From the NCBI GenBank assembly GCA_013284265.1, contig JABTBR010000013.1, forward strand, positions 1-64,000: a stretch of 64,000 nucleotides of DNA. Reading direction: 5' to 3'. Positions 18,301 through 26,632 of this stretch are shown here, piece by piece (the first letter of the stretch is position 1; each line of letters starts with the position of its first letter). The translations under genes and the position numbers were made by a program. Source of the DNA: Oxalobacteraceae bacterium (lineage in GTDB: Bacteria > Pseudomonadota > Gammaproteobacteria > Burkholderiales > Burkholderiaceae_D). Under the pieces are notes generated by a model. The model was given only the letters and a program-made list of their open reading frames with translations, did no database searches and was not told the origin of the DNA.

Positions 18301-18513
18301 AATGCGACCGGTTTGCGTTACCTGAACAGTGATACGAATGGATGGACTTTTCAGTTATTTGTGCGCGAGGATGCCGAGCACGCCTTTGTTGCCCTTGGTC
18401 CGGTCAAATTGGAAAGTGCTGAAGGTAGCAAGCCGATTTCAATTATCTGGCAATTGTCTGAGCCCATGCCGGCAGAGGTTTTTCGCCGGTTTAGTGTGCT
18501 GCGCGGTAGCTAA
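15352..18513 (+). CDS. PLD-like nuclease / DEAH helicase / DUF3427 fusion protein
   Basis: A 1053-residue multidomain protein. An N-terminal region of unknown kind is followed by a phospholipase-D-like nuclease motif, H230-A-K232 with downstream GSANLSESAL. A superfamily 2 helicase follows, with Walker A ATGTGKT (364-370) and DEAH (459-462), then LTATPERTDG, and motif VI QQQIGRGLR near 665. The last 150 residues resemble DUF3427 (EKIELMFVTLDK, YHDYAISNTQFHWQTQ). Only one HxK motif is seen, so an active PLD site would need a dimer. Proteins of this layout occur as accessory genes and are suspected to act in phage defence or DNA processing; that role is inference. Codon use is visibly more AT-rich than in the flanking genes, and a toxin-antitoxin pair follows, which suggests acquired DNA. 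Confidence 0.88.
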   Translation: MSGNRGAFNSLSAGLYERLVLAEESAAIQSLEAGNRAHTSEPSRAQRREHLIDDLASRLPELLDAVSSESEGKADQARAELKLIAHLMRAARLGGEEDVSSLPAEPLRVLHALHEPNAAPQIPETGLRRPWIFTSARSDPSLLNELRTELMCVDRVDILVSFITWSGVRKLLDVLKVATALDANGRPKTHFRILTTTYIGATEARAVDALAELPGVQLRISLDGRRNRLHAKAWLFHRFSGFGTAFVGSANLSESALIGGIEWTVKFTEARDTDLYQSASANFETLWNDGEFQTYDPEDEAQRLALRTALREQSRSPSRSGQNGEPIALHAWFELRPKPYQSEMLERLVAERRLGRYRNLVVAATGTGKTVVAAFDYARLAREAGSPPKLLFIAHRIQILKQALATYRQVLRDPSFGELLDGENQPSQFAHLFATISTVHRRNLTAQLGQDYWRIVVIDEAHHLPANSFDQFVQAVRPAILLGLTATPERTDGKSLNGYFDCRPDGSPAVSLRLWDALDQQLLAPFEYYATADDTDLSDVKWNRPEELLQLDGIISSNTMRSRLVINALHQYVSNLDMLKGIVFCVSVAHAQFMASWFERSGLPACSLTGINSNEQREQAIRDLRSGKIKLICTCDLFNEGVDIPEINTLLLLRPTQSPVVFQQQIGRGLRLADGKESCLVLDFVGIYGEGFRFDTLLRSITGQTRTQLKSSVQHGFGMLPTGCHIQFDRVSRERVLTSLRKTLQLNAVRLRQELAAWVAQRGTRDISLKAFLTENELDIRDIYANKRSWTEYKRDIKLSVPPAGPREAELMRRMGSILHANDPNALAAWTTVLSTGEIDTTRVQMLAYQMLHNTSELMGPQGFAGLLEQHPALREELSEIVDWLKDETVVDGRSLPGVPSHWPLALHARYERREIQTAVQHLTSKTRPQFREGCLPLAEEKIELMFVTLDKREGFGDRVQYHDYAISNTQFHWQTQNKASASNATGLRYLNSDTNGWTFQLFVREDAEHAFVALGPVKLESAEGSKPISIIWQLSEPMPAEVFRRFSVLRGS

Positions 18514-18536
18514 TCGAATATTTGCGATGGCGGGCG

Positions 18537-18929
18537 CTACAATACTGATCGTAGTCCTAAATGCTTCACGAAGGCATCAAAGTCCTTGTCGCAATGTAGG
18601 AGTGTAAAATTATTCTCGATACAGTAAGTGGCGATCATTGAATCAATGGTTTTGCGTACAGTAATACCCGGCAATCTCAAAGTTCGAAAATTTTCGGCAG
18701 CCTTGATTGCCATCCGCTGCCCAACCAGATCCACAATGATTAGCGAAGTGAGCAGCCTCTTGGCTTGAATAAACTGCTTGTCAGATCTGAAGCCCTGCAG
18801 CACCTCGATCAATATTAGATCCCCGATGACGACACGTTGCTTGCCAAGCAAGATGTTCAATGCATCAGTCTGAGGGGTAATGTTGCCTCGAAAATAGTCG
18901 ATCCAAACGCTTGAATCAACAAAAATCAT
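18537..18929 (-). CDS. PIN-domain ribonuclease toxin, VapC-like
   Basis: A 130-residue PIN domain. The acidic metal-binding residues are readable: Asp5 in MIFVDSSVWIDYF, Glu in LILIEVLQGF (about residue 42), Asp in TVRKTIDSMIATYC (about 97) and Asp in LLHCDKDFDAF (about 115). VapC toxins cut initiator tRNA or other RNA and are blocked by the cognate antitoxin. The start overlaps the antitoxin stop by four bases (ATGA), the usual coupling for vapBC. It converges on the helicase gene, whose stop lies 23 bases away. RNA target is unknown. Confidence 0.87.
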   Translation of the reverse strand: MIFVDSSVWIDYFRGNITPQTDALNILLGKQRVVIGDLILIEVLQGFRSDKQFIQAKRLLTSLIIVDLVGQRMAIKAAENFRTLRLPGITVRKTIDSMIATYCIENNFTLLHCDKDFDAFVKHLGLRSVL

Positions 18930-19132
18930 CTGTCTACTCGCATTGCATCCAAATCACCTTCCCAGTTGAGCTTGCCGCGAAATTTTCTAATTTTTTTCTG
19001 CTGCTGAAGTTGGAGCTGTAGCTGAAGAAGTGTGCGCAGCCCAAGCTCCACCACTTCGCGCTTGGTCTTTAAACCAGTGGCACGAAGCGTGTCTTCCATT
19101 AACTTGTCATCAATCACAATATTTGTTCGCAT
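18926..19132 (-). CDS. VapB-like antitoxin
   Basis: A 68-residue protein preceding the VapC-like gene. The N-terminal MRTNIVIDDKLMEDTLRAT matches the ribbon-helix-helix DNA-binding part of VapB-type antitoxins; the C-terminal half, with WEGDLDAMRVDR, would wrap the toxin. Between them is an unusual QLQLQLQQQ run, probably helical. AAGGGA lies ten bases before the ATG at 19132, so this start is preferred over an in-frame GTG three codons earlier. VapB normally represses its own operon together with VapC; no operator is obvious in the upstream 117 bases. Confidence 0.82.
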   Translation of the reverse strand: MRTNIVIDDKLMEDTLRATGLKTKREVVELGLRTLLQLQLQLQQQKKIRKFRGKLNWEGDLDAMRVDR

Positions 19133-19258
19133 GATGTCCACTTCCCTTATCCGATAAAACCATACTGGCGCCCGATGACGGAGCTTGCAATGCAGTTTTC
19201 CTGGTCATTGGTCGTGGTCAAAGAGTGGGCATCTTAATGATAAACCGAAGCGAACGGT

Positions 19259-19834
19259 TTATCGGTGAATCACCACCAGCAGCGCCTTCGCCTCCGTCTT
19301 GCCGGCATTACGAATCGCATGCGGCAGATCGGCCGGATAACGGGCCGTGCCGCCCAGCTTGACCTTCTTCTTGTCGGTGCCTACTTCCACCTCCACCGCC
19401 CCATGCAGCAAGGTCAGGTGCTCGGTCGCGCCCGGATCGTGCGGCTGGGATACCAGCTCGCCGCCCGGCGCCAGGGTCAGCTCATACCACTCATATTTAC
19501 CCGCCAGCTCCATCGGCCCGAGGATGCGCAGCACATAGCCGGCGTGATTGCCGGGCAGGGTAGGGGTTTCGTGCGCGTCGAGGATGCGGATGGTCTCGGT
19601 CGGCTTTTCCGCGGTCGACAGCAGCTCGCCGATGGCCACGCCCAGTGCGTTGGCCAGGCGCCAAGTGATGGCGATCGTCGGATTGGCCTTTTCGCGCTCG
19701 ATCTGCGACAGCATCGACTTCGATACCCCGGCAATGCGCGACAGGTCCTCCAGCGTCAGGCCGCGCGCCAGGCGCAGGCGTTGCAGGGCGGCGCCGACTT
19801 CTGGAGGGGCATTTGTCGAAACAGGTGTTTTCAT
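19259..19834 (-). CDS. XRE-family regulator with C-terminal cupin domain
   Basis: A 191-residue regulator. A Cro/C1-type helix-turn-helix spans about residues 13-65 (GLTLEDLSRIAGVSKSMLSQ, then ANPTIAITWRLANALGV) and a small beta-barrel cupin covers about 100-185 (HDPGATEHLTLLHGAVEVEVG). Such regulators sense a small ligand through the cupin. It is divergent from kbl, with a palindrome at 19934-19955 in the shared gap, so control of the kbl-tdh-sdaA genes is a reasonable inference. The ATG at 19834 is chosen because homologs begin just before the HTH; an upstream in-frame start at 19900 would add 22 residues. Ligand unknown; threonine, glycine or serine would suit the neighbours. Confidence 0.85.
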   Translation of the reverse strand: MKTPVSTNAPPEVGAALQRLRLARGLTLEDLSRIAGVSKSMLSQIEREKANPTIAITWRLANALGVAIGELLSTAEKPTETIRILDAHETPTLPGNHAGYVLRILGPMELAGKYEWYELTLAPGGELVSQPHDPGATEHLTLLHGAVEVEVGTDKKKVKLGGTARYPADLPHAIRNAGKTEAKALLVVIHR

Positions 19835-19933
19835 TTTTTTATTCGGTGCGGGACGGGGTTTCGGTGAAAAAGTGACGGAAAAGGCATGCAAGAACCGCAC
19901 GCCAACGGCTTGTCAAGTTCACCGGCTCTCGGT

Positions 19934-19955
19934 AAAATTCGATATATTGAATTTT
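19934..19955. promoter_or_regulatory. Palindrome between XRE-cupin regulator and kbl (putative operator)
   Basis: AAAATTC, eight AT-rich bases, GAATTTT form a perfect 7-bp inverted repeat. A second small dyad, TTCGAA, lies at 19958-19963. The stretch is much more AT-rich than its surroundings and lies in the divergent gap (19835-20092). Binding by the neighbouring XRE protein is inference. Confidence 0.5.
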
Positions 19956-20092
19956 AGTTCGAAATAACGGATTTCAGCAGGGCGCGGTACGAATCGGAGT
20001 AAACTGGTTCCCGCGATGCCTTTCGAAACACGGTACAACACAGTGCGACAAACGGTCAAGCGGCCGGCGTCGCCACCCAGACGAGGATAATC

Positions 20093-21298
20093 ATGAGCGA
20101 CCAAGCAAAGAACGCATTTTTCGGCGGCCTGCAGCAAACCCTGGATCAACTGCGCGAACAGGGCCTGTACAAGCCGGAGCGCGTGCTGGCGTCGCGTCAG
20201 GGTTCCGAAGTGGTGGCCGACGATGGCCGCACCCTGATCAATATGTGTGCGAATAACTACCTCGGCCTGTCCGGTCAGGAGTGGGTGGCGCAGGCTTCGA
20301 TCAAGGCGACCGAACAATATGGCTACGGCCTGTCGTCGGTGCGCTTCATTTGCGGCACCCAGACGGTGCACAAGCAGCTGGAGCAGGCGATCTCCAAGTT
20401 CGTCGGCACCGAAGACACGATCCTGTACGCGGCGGCCTTCGATGCCAATGGCGGCGTGTTCGAGCCGCTGTTCGACGAAAACGATGCCATTATCTCCGAT
20501 GCGCTGAACCACGCTTCCATCATCGACGGCATCCGTCTGTGCAAGGCTGCGCGCTTCCGCTACCAGCACAACGACATGGCCGACCTGGAAGTCCAGCTGA
20601 AAGCCGCCGAAGGCAAGCGCCATAAGGTCATCGTCACCGATGGCGTGTTCTCGATGGACGGCACCATCGCCCAGTTGGACAAGATCTGCGATCTGGCCGA
20701 CCGTTACGGCGCGCTGGTGATGATAGACGAATGCCACGCCTCCGGCTTCATGGGCGCGACTGGCCGCGGCACCCACGAGCACCACAATGTGATGGGCCGC
20801 GTGGACATCATCACCGGTACGCTGGGCAAGGCACTGGGCGGCGCGATGGGCGGCTTTACCTCCGCGCGCAAGGAAGTGATCGACATGCTGCGCCAGAAAT
20901 CGCGTCCGTATCTGTTCTCGAACACGCTGGCGCCTTCGATCGCGGGCGCTTCGCTGGCGGTGCTGGAGCGTCTGTCTTCCTCCACTGAACTGCGCGACCG
21001 CCTGCACGAAAACACCGCCTACTTCCGCAAAGAGATCGAGCGGATCGGCTTTACCATCAAACCAGGTACCCATCCTGTTGTTCCCGTCATGCTGTTCGAA
21101 GCGCCGATTGCGCAAAAGTTCGCGGCACGAATGTATGAGCTGGGCGTTCTGCTCAGCGGCTTCTTCTACCCCGTGGTCCCGATGGGCCAGGCGCGTGTGC
21201 GCGTTCAGCTGTCCGCCGCGCATACGCGCGAACAGCTCGACACCGTACTCGCAGCATTCGAACTGGCAGGCCGCGAACTCGGCTTGCTGAAGAACTAA
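20093..21298 (+). CDS. kbl: Glycine C-acetyltransferase (2-amino-3-ketobutyrate CoA ligase)
   Basis: A 401-residue PLP enzyme of the alpha-oxoamine synthase family. It splits 2-amino-3-oxobutyrate with CoA into glycine and acetyl-CoA, the second step of threonine breakdown. Visible features are NNYLGLSG near residue 50, the cofactor-contacting DECHASGFMGATGRG (about 210-224) and the PLP lysine in TGTLGKALGGAMGG (about 244). Length equals that of E. coli Kbl (398). AGGA precedes the ATG. The tdh gene follows within 25 bases, giving the classical kbl-tdh pair, though here tdh is of the short-chain type. Confidence 0.95.
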   Translation: MSDQAKNAFFGGLQQTLDQLREQGLYKPERVLASRQGSEVVADDGRTLINMCANNYLGLSGQEWVAQASIKATEQYGYGLSSVRFICGTQTVHKQLEQAISKFVGTEDTILYAAAFDANGGVFEPLFDENDAIISDALNHASIIDGIRLCKAARFRYQHNDMADLEVQLKAAEGKRHKVIVTDGVFSMDGTIAQLDKICDLADRYGALVMIDECHASGFMGATGRGTHEHHNVMGRVDIITGTLGKALGGAMGGFTSARKEVIDMLRQKSRPYLFSNTLAPSIAGASLAVLERLSSSTELRDRLHENTAYFRKEIERIGFTIKPGTHPVVPVMLFEAPIAQKFAARMYELGVLLSGFFYPVVPMGQARVRVQLSAAHTREQLDTVLAAFELAGRELGLLKN

Positions 21299-21323
21299 TA
21301 TGAAAATCGTCAGGAACAACACT

Positions 21324-22286
21324 ATGGAACGCATACTCGTCATCGGCGCAAATGGCCAGATCGGCAGCGAACTGGTCGAGGCGCTGGCCGCCCGCCACGG
21401 CGCGCAGAACGTCATCGCCAGCGATATCAGCACGACCAATCTGTACAAGGCCGAACGCTATGTACAACTGAATGTGCTGGACAAGGAAGCATTGGCCACG
21501 CTGGTCGGCACCGAAGGCATTACCCAGGTCTATCAGCTGGCGGCAATGCTGTCGGCCACCGGCGAAGCTGCGCCTTTGAAGGCCTGGACGCTGAACATGG
21601 ACGGCCTGCTGAATATCCTGGAAGTGGCGCGTGAACGCGGCCTGCTGGGCAAGCCGCTGCGCATCTTCTGGCCTTCGTCGATTGCGGCATTCGGCCCGAA
21701 CACGCCGGCCGTGAATACGCCGCAACTCACCGTGATGGACCCGAGCACCATCTACGGCATCAGCAAGCTGGCCGGCGAGCGCCTGTGCGAGTACTACTTC
21801 ACCAAGTACGGCGTGGACGTGCGCAGCATCCGCTACCCAGGCATCATCAGCTACAAATCGCCTCCAGGCGGCGGCACCACGGATTACGCAATTGCGATCT
21901 TCCACTCGGCGCTGCGCGGCGAGCGCTATGAATGCTTCCTCGGCCCGCAGACCACGCTGCCGATGATCTACATGCCAGACGCGATCCGCGCCACCATCGA
22001 ATTGATGGATGCGCCGGTCCAGAGCATCAAGGTGCGCTCGGCCTACAACGTGGCCGGTGTGTCGTTCAACCCGGAACAGCTGGCCGCCGCGATCACGCTT
22101 GCGCTGCCCGATTTTAAGATCGCCTACAAACCGGACAGCCGCCAGGCCATCGCCGACACCTGGCCGCAAAGCCTGGACGACAGCGTCGCCAGCGCGGAGT
22201 GGGGCTGGAAGGCGCAGATCGGCGTGGAGCAGATGGTGACCGACATGCTGGCCAATGTCGACGTCAGCCTCGGCAAAGCCGCCTGA
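21324..22286 (+). CDS. L-threonine 3-dehydrogenase, short-chain (epimerase-like) type
   Basis: A 320-residue NAD-dependent enzyme of the extended SDR family. The Rossmann motif VIGANGQIGSEL lies at about residues 6-17 and the catalytic YGISK near 143-147; SSIAAFGP and YPGIIS are typical of SDR-type threonine dehydrogenases. It oxidises threonine to 2-amino-3-oxobutyrate, the substrate of the preceding enzyme. It is unrelated to the zinc-dependent Tdh of E. coli. The ATG at 21324 is preferred because AGGA sits eight bases upstream; a start at 21300 would leave almost no room for a ribosome site after the kbl stop. A general NAD-epimerase annotation is the alternative, but the gene pair favours threonine dehydrogenase. 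Confidence 0.88.
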   Translation: MERILVIGANGQIGSELVEALAARHGAQNVIASDISTTNLYKAERYVQLNVLDKEALATLVGTEGITQVYQLAAMLSATGEAAPLKAWTLNMDGLLNILEVARERGLLGKPLRIFWPSSIAAFGPNTPAVNTPQLTVMDPSTIYGISKLAGERLCEYYFTKYGVDVRSIRYPGIISYKSPPGGGTTDYAIAIFHSALRGERYECFLGPQTTLPMIYMPDAIRATIELMDAPVQSIKVRSAYNVAGVSFNPEQLAAAITLALPDFKIAYKPDSRQAIADTWPQSLDDSVASAEWGWKAQIGVEQMVTDMLANVDVSLGKAA

Positions 22287-22332
22287 GTTCGAACAATCAC
22301 ACTATAACAACTCACAATAAAGAGACACCGCG

Positions 22333-23724
22333 ATGGACATGAGCGTATTCGATCTTTTCAAGATTGGCATTGGCCCTTCCAGTTCCCACACCGTGGGTCC
22401 GATGGTGGCGGCCCGCCGGTTCCTGATCGAATGCGGCTCGCTGCATGACGTGGTGGCGGTGGAAGCGGCCCTGTATGGCTCGCTGGCGCTGACCGGCGTG
22501 GGCCACGCCACCGACAAGGCGGTGATCCTGGGCCTGATGGGCGAAACCCCGCAGGACGTGGTGCCGACCCAGGTCGACAGCATGCTGGCGGCGGCCGAAG
22601 CGGCGGGCGAGCTGAAACTGCTGGGCAGCCATGCGGTGCCTTTCAAGGCCGCCACAGGCCTGATTTTCCACAAAACCGAATCGCTGCCCGAGCATCCGAA
22701 CGGCATGCGCTTCACCATCCGCCGTGCCGATGGCGGCAGTACCAGCAAGGTCTACTACTCGGTGGGCGGCGGTTTTATCCGGGAAGAGGGCGAGAACCAG
22801 CAGCCAGTGGCTGCGCCGGCGGTGGCGATTCCTTATCCTTTTGATACGATGGAGCAGTTGCTGGCCCATGGCAGCAGCAGCGGCCTGACGATTCCGCAGA
22901 TGCTGCGCGCGAACGAGTGCACCAAGATCAGCAGCACCCAGCTTGACGAAGGCATCGACCGCATCTGGAAGGTGATGCATGACTGTATCGCCCACGGCCT
23001 GGACACGCCGGGCCAGCTGCCGGGCGGCCTGAAGGTCAAGCGCCGCGCGGCCGATCTGTGGCATCTGGCCAGTACGGCCAAGGCCTCGGACAACCGCGCC
23101 AACGATCTGCCGCATGACGCGATGCATCAGGTCAGCCTGTACGCGATGGCCGTCAACGAGGAAAACGCGGCCGGCGGCCGCGTCGTCACGGCGCCGACCA
23201 ATGGCGCTGCGGGCATTATTCCGGCGGTGCTGCGCTACTACGCGGAAGACTGCCACCCCAGCGATCCGGCCACCGGTGTGCGCAATTTCATGCTGACGGC
23301 GGCCGCCATCGGCATGCTGTGCAAGCGCAATGCGTCCATTTCCGGCGCCGAAATCGGCTGCCAGGGCGAAGTCGGCGTGGCCTGCGCGATGGCGGCGGCG
23401 GGCCTGGTATCGGCACTGGGCGGTACCAACCAGCAGATCGAAAATGCGGCCGAAATCGGTATCGAGCATCACCTGGGCATGACTTGCGACCCAATCGGCG
23501 GTCTGGTGCAGATTCCTTGTATAGAACGCAACGGTATGGGCGCGGTCAAGGCAATTACGGCGGCTTCGCTGGCCTTGCGGGGCGATGGCACCCACTTCGT
23601 CAGCCTGGACGAGGTGATCGAAACCATGCGCCAGACCGGGGCCGATATGCAGGACAAGTACAAGGAAACTTCGCTGGGCGGGCTGGCGATCCACGTGATC
23701 ACGGTCAATCACGCGGCCTGCTAG
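22333..23724 (+). CDS. sdaA: L-serine ammonia-lyase (iron-sulfur type)
   Basis: A 463-residue serine deaminase converting L-serine to pyruvate and ammonia. The N-terminal half begins with [20 protein letters not shown], the hallmark of the beta domain. The C-terminal half carries [20 protein letters not shown] and [22 protein letters not shown], whose cysteines bind the catalytic 4Fe-4S cluster. Length fits the single-chain bacterial form (about 455). It lies 46 bases after tdh. Together the three genes can turn threonine into glycine and acetyl-CoA and remove serine derived from that glycine, so this is a short threonine/serine catabolic operon. Confidence 0.95.
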   Translation: MDMSVFDLFKIGIGPSSSHTVGPMVAARRFLIECGSLHDVVAVEAALYGSLALTGVGHATDKAVILGLMGETPQDVVPTQVDSMLAAAEAAGELKLLGSHAVPFKAATGLIFHKTESLPEHPNGMRFTIRRADGGSTSKVYYSVGGGFIREEGENQQPVAAPAVAIPYPFDTMEQLLAHGSSSGLTIPQMLRANECTKISSTQLDEGIDRIWKVMHDCIAHGLDTPGQLPGGLKVKRRAADLWHLASTAKASDNRANDLPHDAMHQVSLYAMAVNEENAAGGRVVTAPTNGAAGIIPAVLRYYAEDCHPSDPATGVRNFMLTAAAIGMLCKRNASISGAEIGCQGEVGVACAMAAAGLVSALGGTNQQIENAAEIGIEHHLGMTCDPIGGLVQIPCIERNGMGAVKAITAASLALRGDGTHFVSLDEVIETMRQTGADMQDKYKETSLGGLAIHVITVNHAAC

Positions 23725-23889
23725 ACAATGCGGGGGCGGCTGGTCCGGCCGTCTTCCGGTGCGCTTTCCGGGCATATACCAACCATAAAACAACGGGATT
23801 TCACGGGGAAAGGCTGGTAGCACTATAATAAGGGCTCAATCGCACCGTTCTGCCATTCAGCTGCTAGCCCAACCGGACCTTTCCAAGTT

Positions 23890-25368
23890 ATGCAATACGT
23901 GTCTACCCGTGCCGCCACGTCGGCTGCTTCGCCATCCTCCCAACAATTTTCCGATATCCTGCTCGGCGGCCTCGCCCCCGATGGTGGCCTGTATCTGCCC
24001 ACCGAATACCCGCAGGTGACCGGCGCCGAGCTCGATGCCTGGCGCAAGCTGTCGTATGCCGATCTGGCCTACGAAGTGCTGAAGAAGTTTGCCACTGATA
24101 TTCCAGACGCCGACCTGCGCGCGCTGACCGCCAAGACCTACACCAAGGAAGTCTACCGCAACGCCCGCGCCGGTGAAAAAGCCACCCAAATCACGCCACT
24201 GCGCGTGCTGGAAGAGCGAGCCGACGGCGCCAAGCTGGTATTGCAGGCGCTGTCGAACGGCCCGACCCTGGCCTTCAAGGACATGGCCATGCAGTTGCTG
24301 GGCAATCTGTTCGAATACACGCTGACCAAGCAGGACGCGCAGCTGAACATCTTCGGCGCCACCTCGGGCGACACCGGCAGCGCGGCCGAATACGCGATGC
24401 GCGGCAAGAAGGGCATCCGTGTCTTCATGCTGTCGCCGCACAAGAAAATGAGCGCCTTCCAGACCGCGCAGATGTTCAGCCTGCAGGACCCGAACATCTT
24501 CAACATCGCCGTCGAAGGCGTGTTCGATGACTGCCAGGATATGGTCAAGGCCGTGTCGAACGATCTGCCGTTCAAGGCGCAGCAGAAAATCGGCACCGTC
24601 AATTCGATCAACTGGGCGCGCGTCGTGGCTCAGGTGGTGTACTACTTCCGTGGCTACCTGTCGGCCACCACCAGCAACGAGCAGAAAGTCTCGTTCACGG
24701 TCCCGTCGGGGAACTTCGGTAACATCTGCGCCGGCCACATCGCGCGCATGATGGGCCTGCCGATCGACCGCCTGATCGCCGCCACCAACGAGAACGACGT
24801 GCTGGATGAATTCTTCCGCACCGGCGTGTACCGCGTGCGCAAGTCGGCCGAGACCTACCACACCAGCAGCCCGTCGATGGACATTTCCAAGGCGTCCAAC
24901 TTCGAGCGCTTCATCTTCGACCTGGTTGGCCGCGACAGCGACCGCACCCGCGCCCTGTTCCATAAAGTGGAAACCCAGGGCGGCTTCGACCTGTCCGGCA
25001 AGCCGGGCAGCGATGGCGACGAATTCAAGCTGGTGGCCAAGTATGGCTTCAAGTCGGGCAAGTCGACCCATAAAGACCGCCTGGATACGATTCGCGACGT
25101 GGCGGACGATTTCGGCATCACCATCGACACGCATACCGCCGACGGCATCAAGGTCGCGCGCGAGCAGTTGCTCGCCGGCGAAACCATGATCGTGCTGGAA
25201 ACCGCACTGGCCGCCAAGTTCAACGAGACCATTCTCGATGCGCTGGGTGTGGATGCCGAGCGTCCAGCCGGTTTCGAAAACATCGAAGACCTGCCGCAGA
25301 AGTTTGTTGTCATGTCGGCCGACGTCGCCAAGATGAAAGCCTACATCGCCGCCAACACCGGCCTGTAA
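23890..25368 (+). CDS. thrC: Threonine synthase
   Basis: A 492-residue PLP enzyme that makes threonine from O-phosphohomoserine. The PLP lysine lies in SNGPTLAFKDMAMQLLG (about residue 136), and ATSGDTGSAAEYAM (about 155-168) is the phosphate and serine-binding loop. Length and TRAATSAASPS-type N-terminus fit the long, E. coli/yeast-like class. In many betaproteobacteria hom precedes thrC, but here sdaA is upstream and no homoserine dehydrogenase is in the window. A 165-base gap with no named site separates it from sdaA, so it probably has its own promoter. The moeA start follows three bases after the stop, which indicates co-transcription. Confidence 0.96.
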   Translation: MQYVSTRAATSAASPSSQQFSDILLGGLAPDGGLYLPTEYPQVTGAELDAWRKLSYADLAYEVLKKFATDIPDADLRALTAKTYTKEVYRNARAGEKATQITPLRVLEERADGAKLVLQALSNGPTLAFKDMAMQLLGNLFEYTLTKQDAQLNIFGATSGDTGSAAEYAMRGKKGIRVFMLSPHKKMSAFQTAQMFSLQDPNIFNIAVEGVFDDCQDMVKAVSNDLPFKAQQKIGTVNSINWARVVAQVVYYFRGYLSATTSNEQKVSFTVPSGNFGNICAGHIARMMGLPIDRLIAATNENDVLDEFFRTGVYRVRKSAETYHTSSPSMDISKASNFERFIFDLVGRDSDRTRALFHKVETQGGFDLSGKPGSDGDEFKLVAKYGFKSGKSTHKDRLDTIRDVADDFGITIDTHTADGIKVAREQLLAGETMIVLETALAAKFNETILDALGVDAERPAGFENIEDLPQKFVVMSADVAKMKAYIAANTGL

Positions 25369-25371
25369 ATC

Positions 25372-26598
25372 ATGAGCGCGTACCAGCCGAAACCTATGCT
25401 GTCCGTGAGCGCGGCACTCGACTTTTTAATGTCGGCCGCGCGTCCCGTGAGCGAGACCGAACTCATTCCGACGCTGGAGGCGAACGGCCGCGTATTGGCC
25501 AAAGCCCAGGTGTCGGAGATGAACGTGCCGGCCATGGACAACACGCAGATGGATGGCTACGCGGTGCGCGCGGCCGATTGCGCCACCGGCAACGCCACGT
25601 TGACGGTATCGCAGCGGATTCCGGCCGGCCATGTCGGTCAGCCGCTGCTGCCCGGTACAGCGGCGCGCATCTTTACCGGCGCGCTGATTCCCGAAGGTGC
25701 GGACGCGGTAGTAATGCAGGAGCAGTGCGAGGCCAATGGCTCGCTGGTGACGGTGCGCCATGCGCCCAAGTCGGGCGAGTGGATACGTCGTGCTGGCGAG
25801 GATATCAACAGCGGCAGCGTGATTCTGGCAGCCGGTACGCGCTTGCGCAGTCCGGAGCTGGGTTTGGCAGCATCGGTTGGACTGGCATCGCTGCCGGTAC
25901 GGCGCAAGCTGCGCGTGGCGGTGTTTTTCACCGGCGACGAGCTGACCATGCCGGGCGAGCCGCTGGCGCCTGGTGCGATCTACAATTCGAACCGCTTTAC
26001 CTTGCGCGCGCTGCTGGAAAATCTGGGATGCCAGATCACCGATTTCGGCATCGTGCCCGATTCGCTGGAGGCGACGCGCAGCGTGCTGCGCGAATGCGCA
26101 CAGGCGCATGATCTGATCATCACCTCCGGCGGCGTGTCCGTCGGCGAGGAAGACCATATCAAGCCAGCTGTGGAGGCGGAAGGCAAGCTGAATATGTGGC
26201 AGATCGCCGTCAAGCCGGGCAAGCCGCTGGCGTTTGGCGAGGTGCAGCAGGCGTTCTTCCTGGGCCTGCCGGGCAATCCGGTGTCGAGCTATGTCACCTT
26301 CCTGATGTTTGTGCGTCCCTTCATCCTGCGCCTGCAGGGTGTGGACGATGCCAGGGCGCTGACACCCAAGTCCTACGCGATGCGCGCCGACTTCAATTGG
26401 CCCAAGGCGGACAAACGCAATGAGTTCCTGCGTGCCCGTATCAACGGCCAGGGCGGCCTGGAGCTGTTTGCGAACCAGAGTTCCGGCGTGCTCACGTCCA
26501 CCGTGTGGGGCGATGGCGTGATCGACAATCCGCCGGGCCAGACCATCGCGGCCGGTGACACGGTACGGTTTATTCCTTTCAGCGAGCTGCTCTACTGA
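25372..26598 (+). CDS. moeA: Molybdopterin molybdenumtransferase MoeA
   Basis: A 408-residue enzyme that inserts molybdate into adenylylated molybdopterin. Domain order is standard: an N-terminal linker region with DNTQMDGYAVRAADC (about residues 59-73), the MoCF/MogA-like domain with TSGGVSVGEEDHIKPAVEA (about 248-266) and LGLPGNPVSSYVTF (about 300), and a C-terminal beta-barrel. It starts three bases after thrC and is followed by moaD, an arrangement common in Burkholderiales in which threonine and cofactor genes share a transcript although their pathways are unrelated. Confidence 0.95.
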   Translation: MSAYQPKPMLSVSAALDFLMSAARPVSETELIPTLEANGRVLAKAQVSEMNVPAMDNTQMDGYAVRAADCATGNATLTVSQRIPAGHVGQPLLPGTAARIFTGALIPEGADAVVMQEQCEANGSLVTVRHAPKSGEWIRRAGEDINSGSVILAAGTRLRSPELGLAASVGLASLPVRRKLRVAVFFTGDELTMPGEPLAPGAIYNSNRFTLRALLENLGCQITDFGIVPDSLEATRSVLRECAQAHDLIITSGGVSVGEEDHIKPAVEAEGKLNMWQIAVKPGKPLAFGEVQQAFFLGLPGNPVSSYVTFLMFVRPFILRLQGVDDARALTPKSYAMRADFNWPKADKRNEFLRARINGQGGLELFANQSSGVLTSTVWGDGVIDNPPGQTIAAGDTVRFIPFSELLY

Positions 26599-26632
26599 GC
26601 CGCCGCCTACTTTTTACAAGACAGAAGCAACG

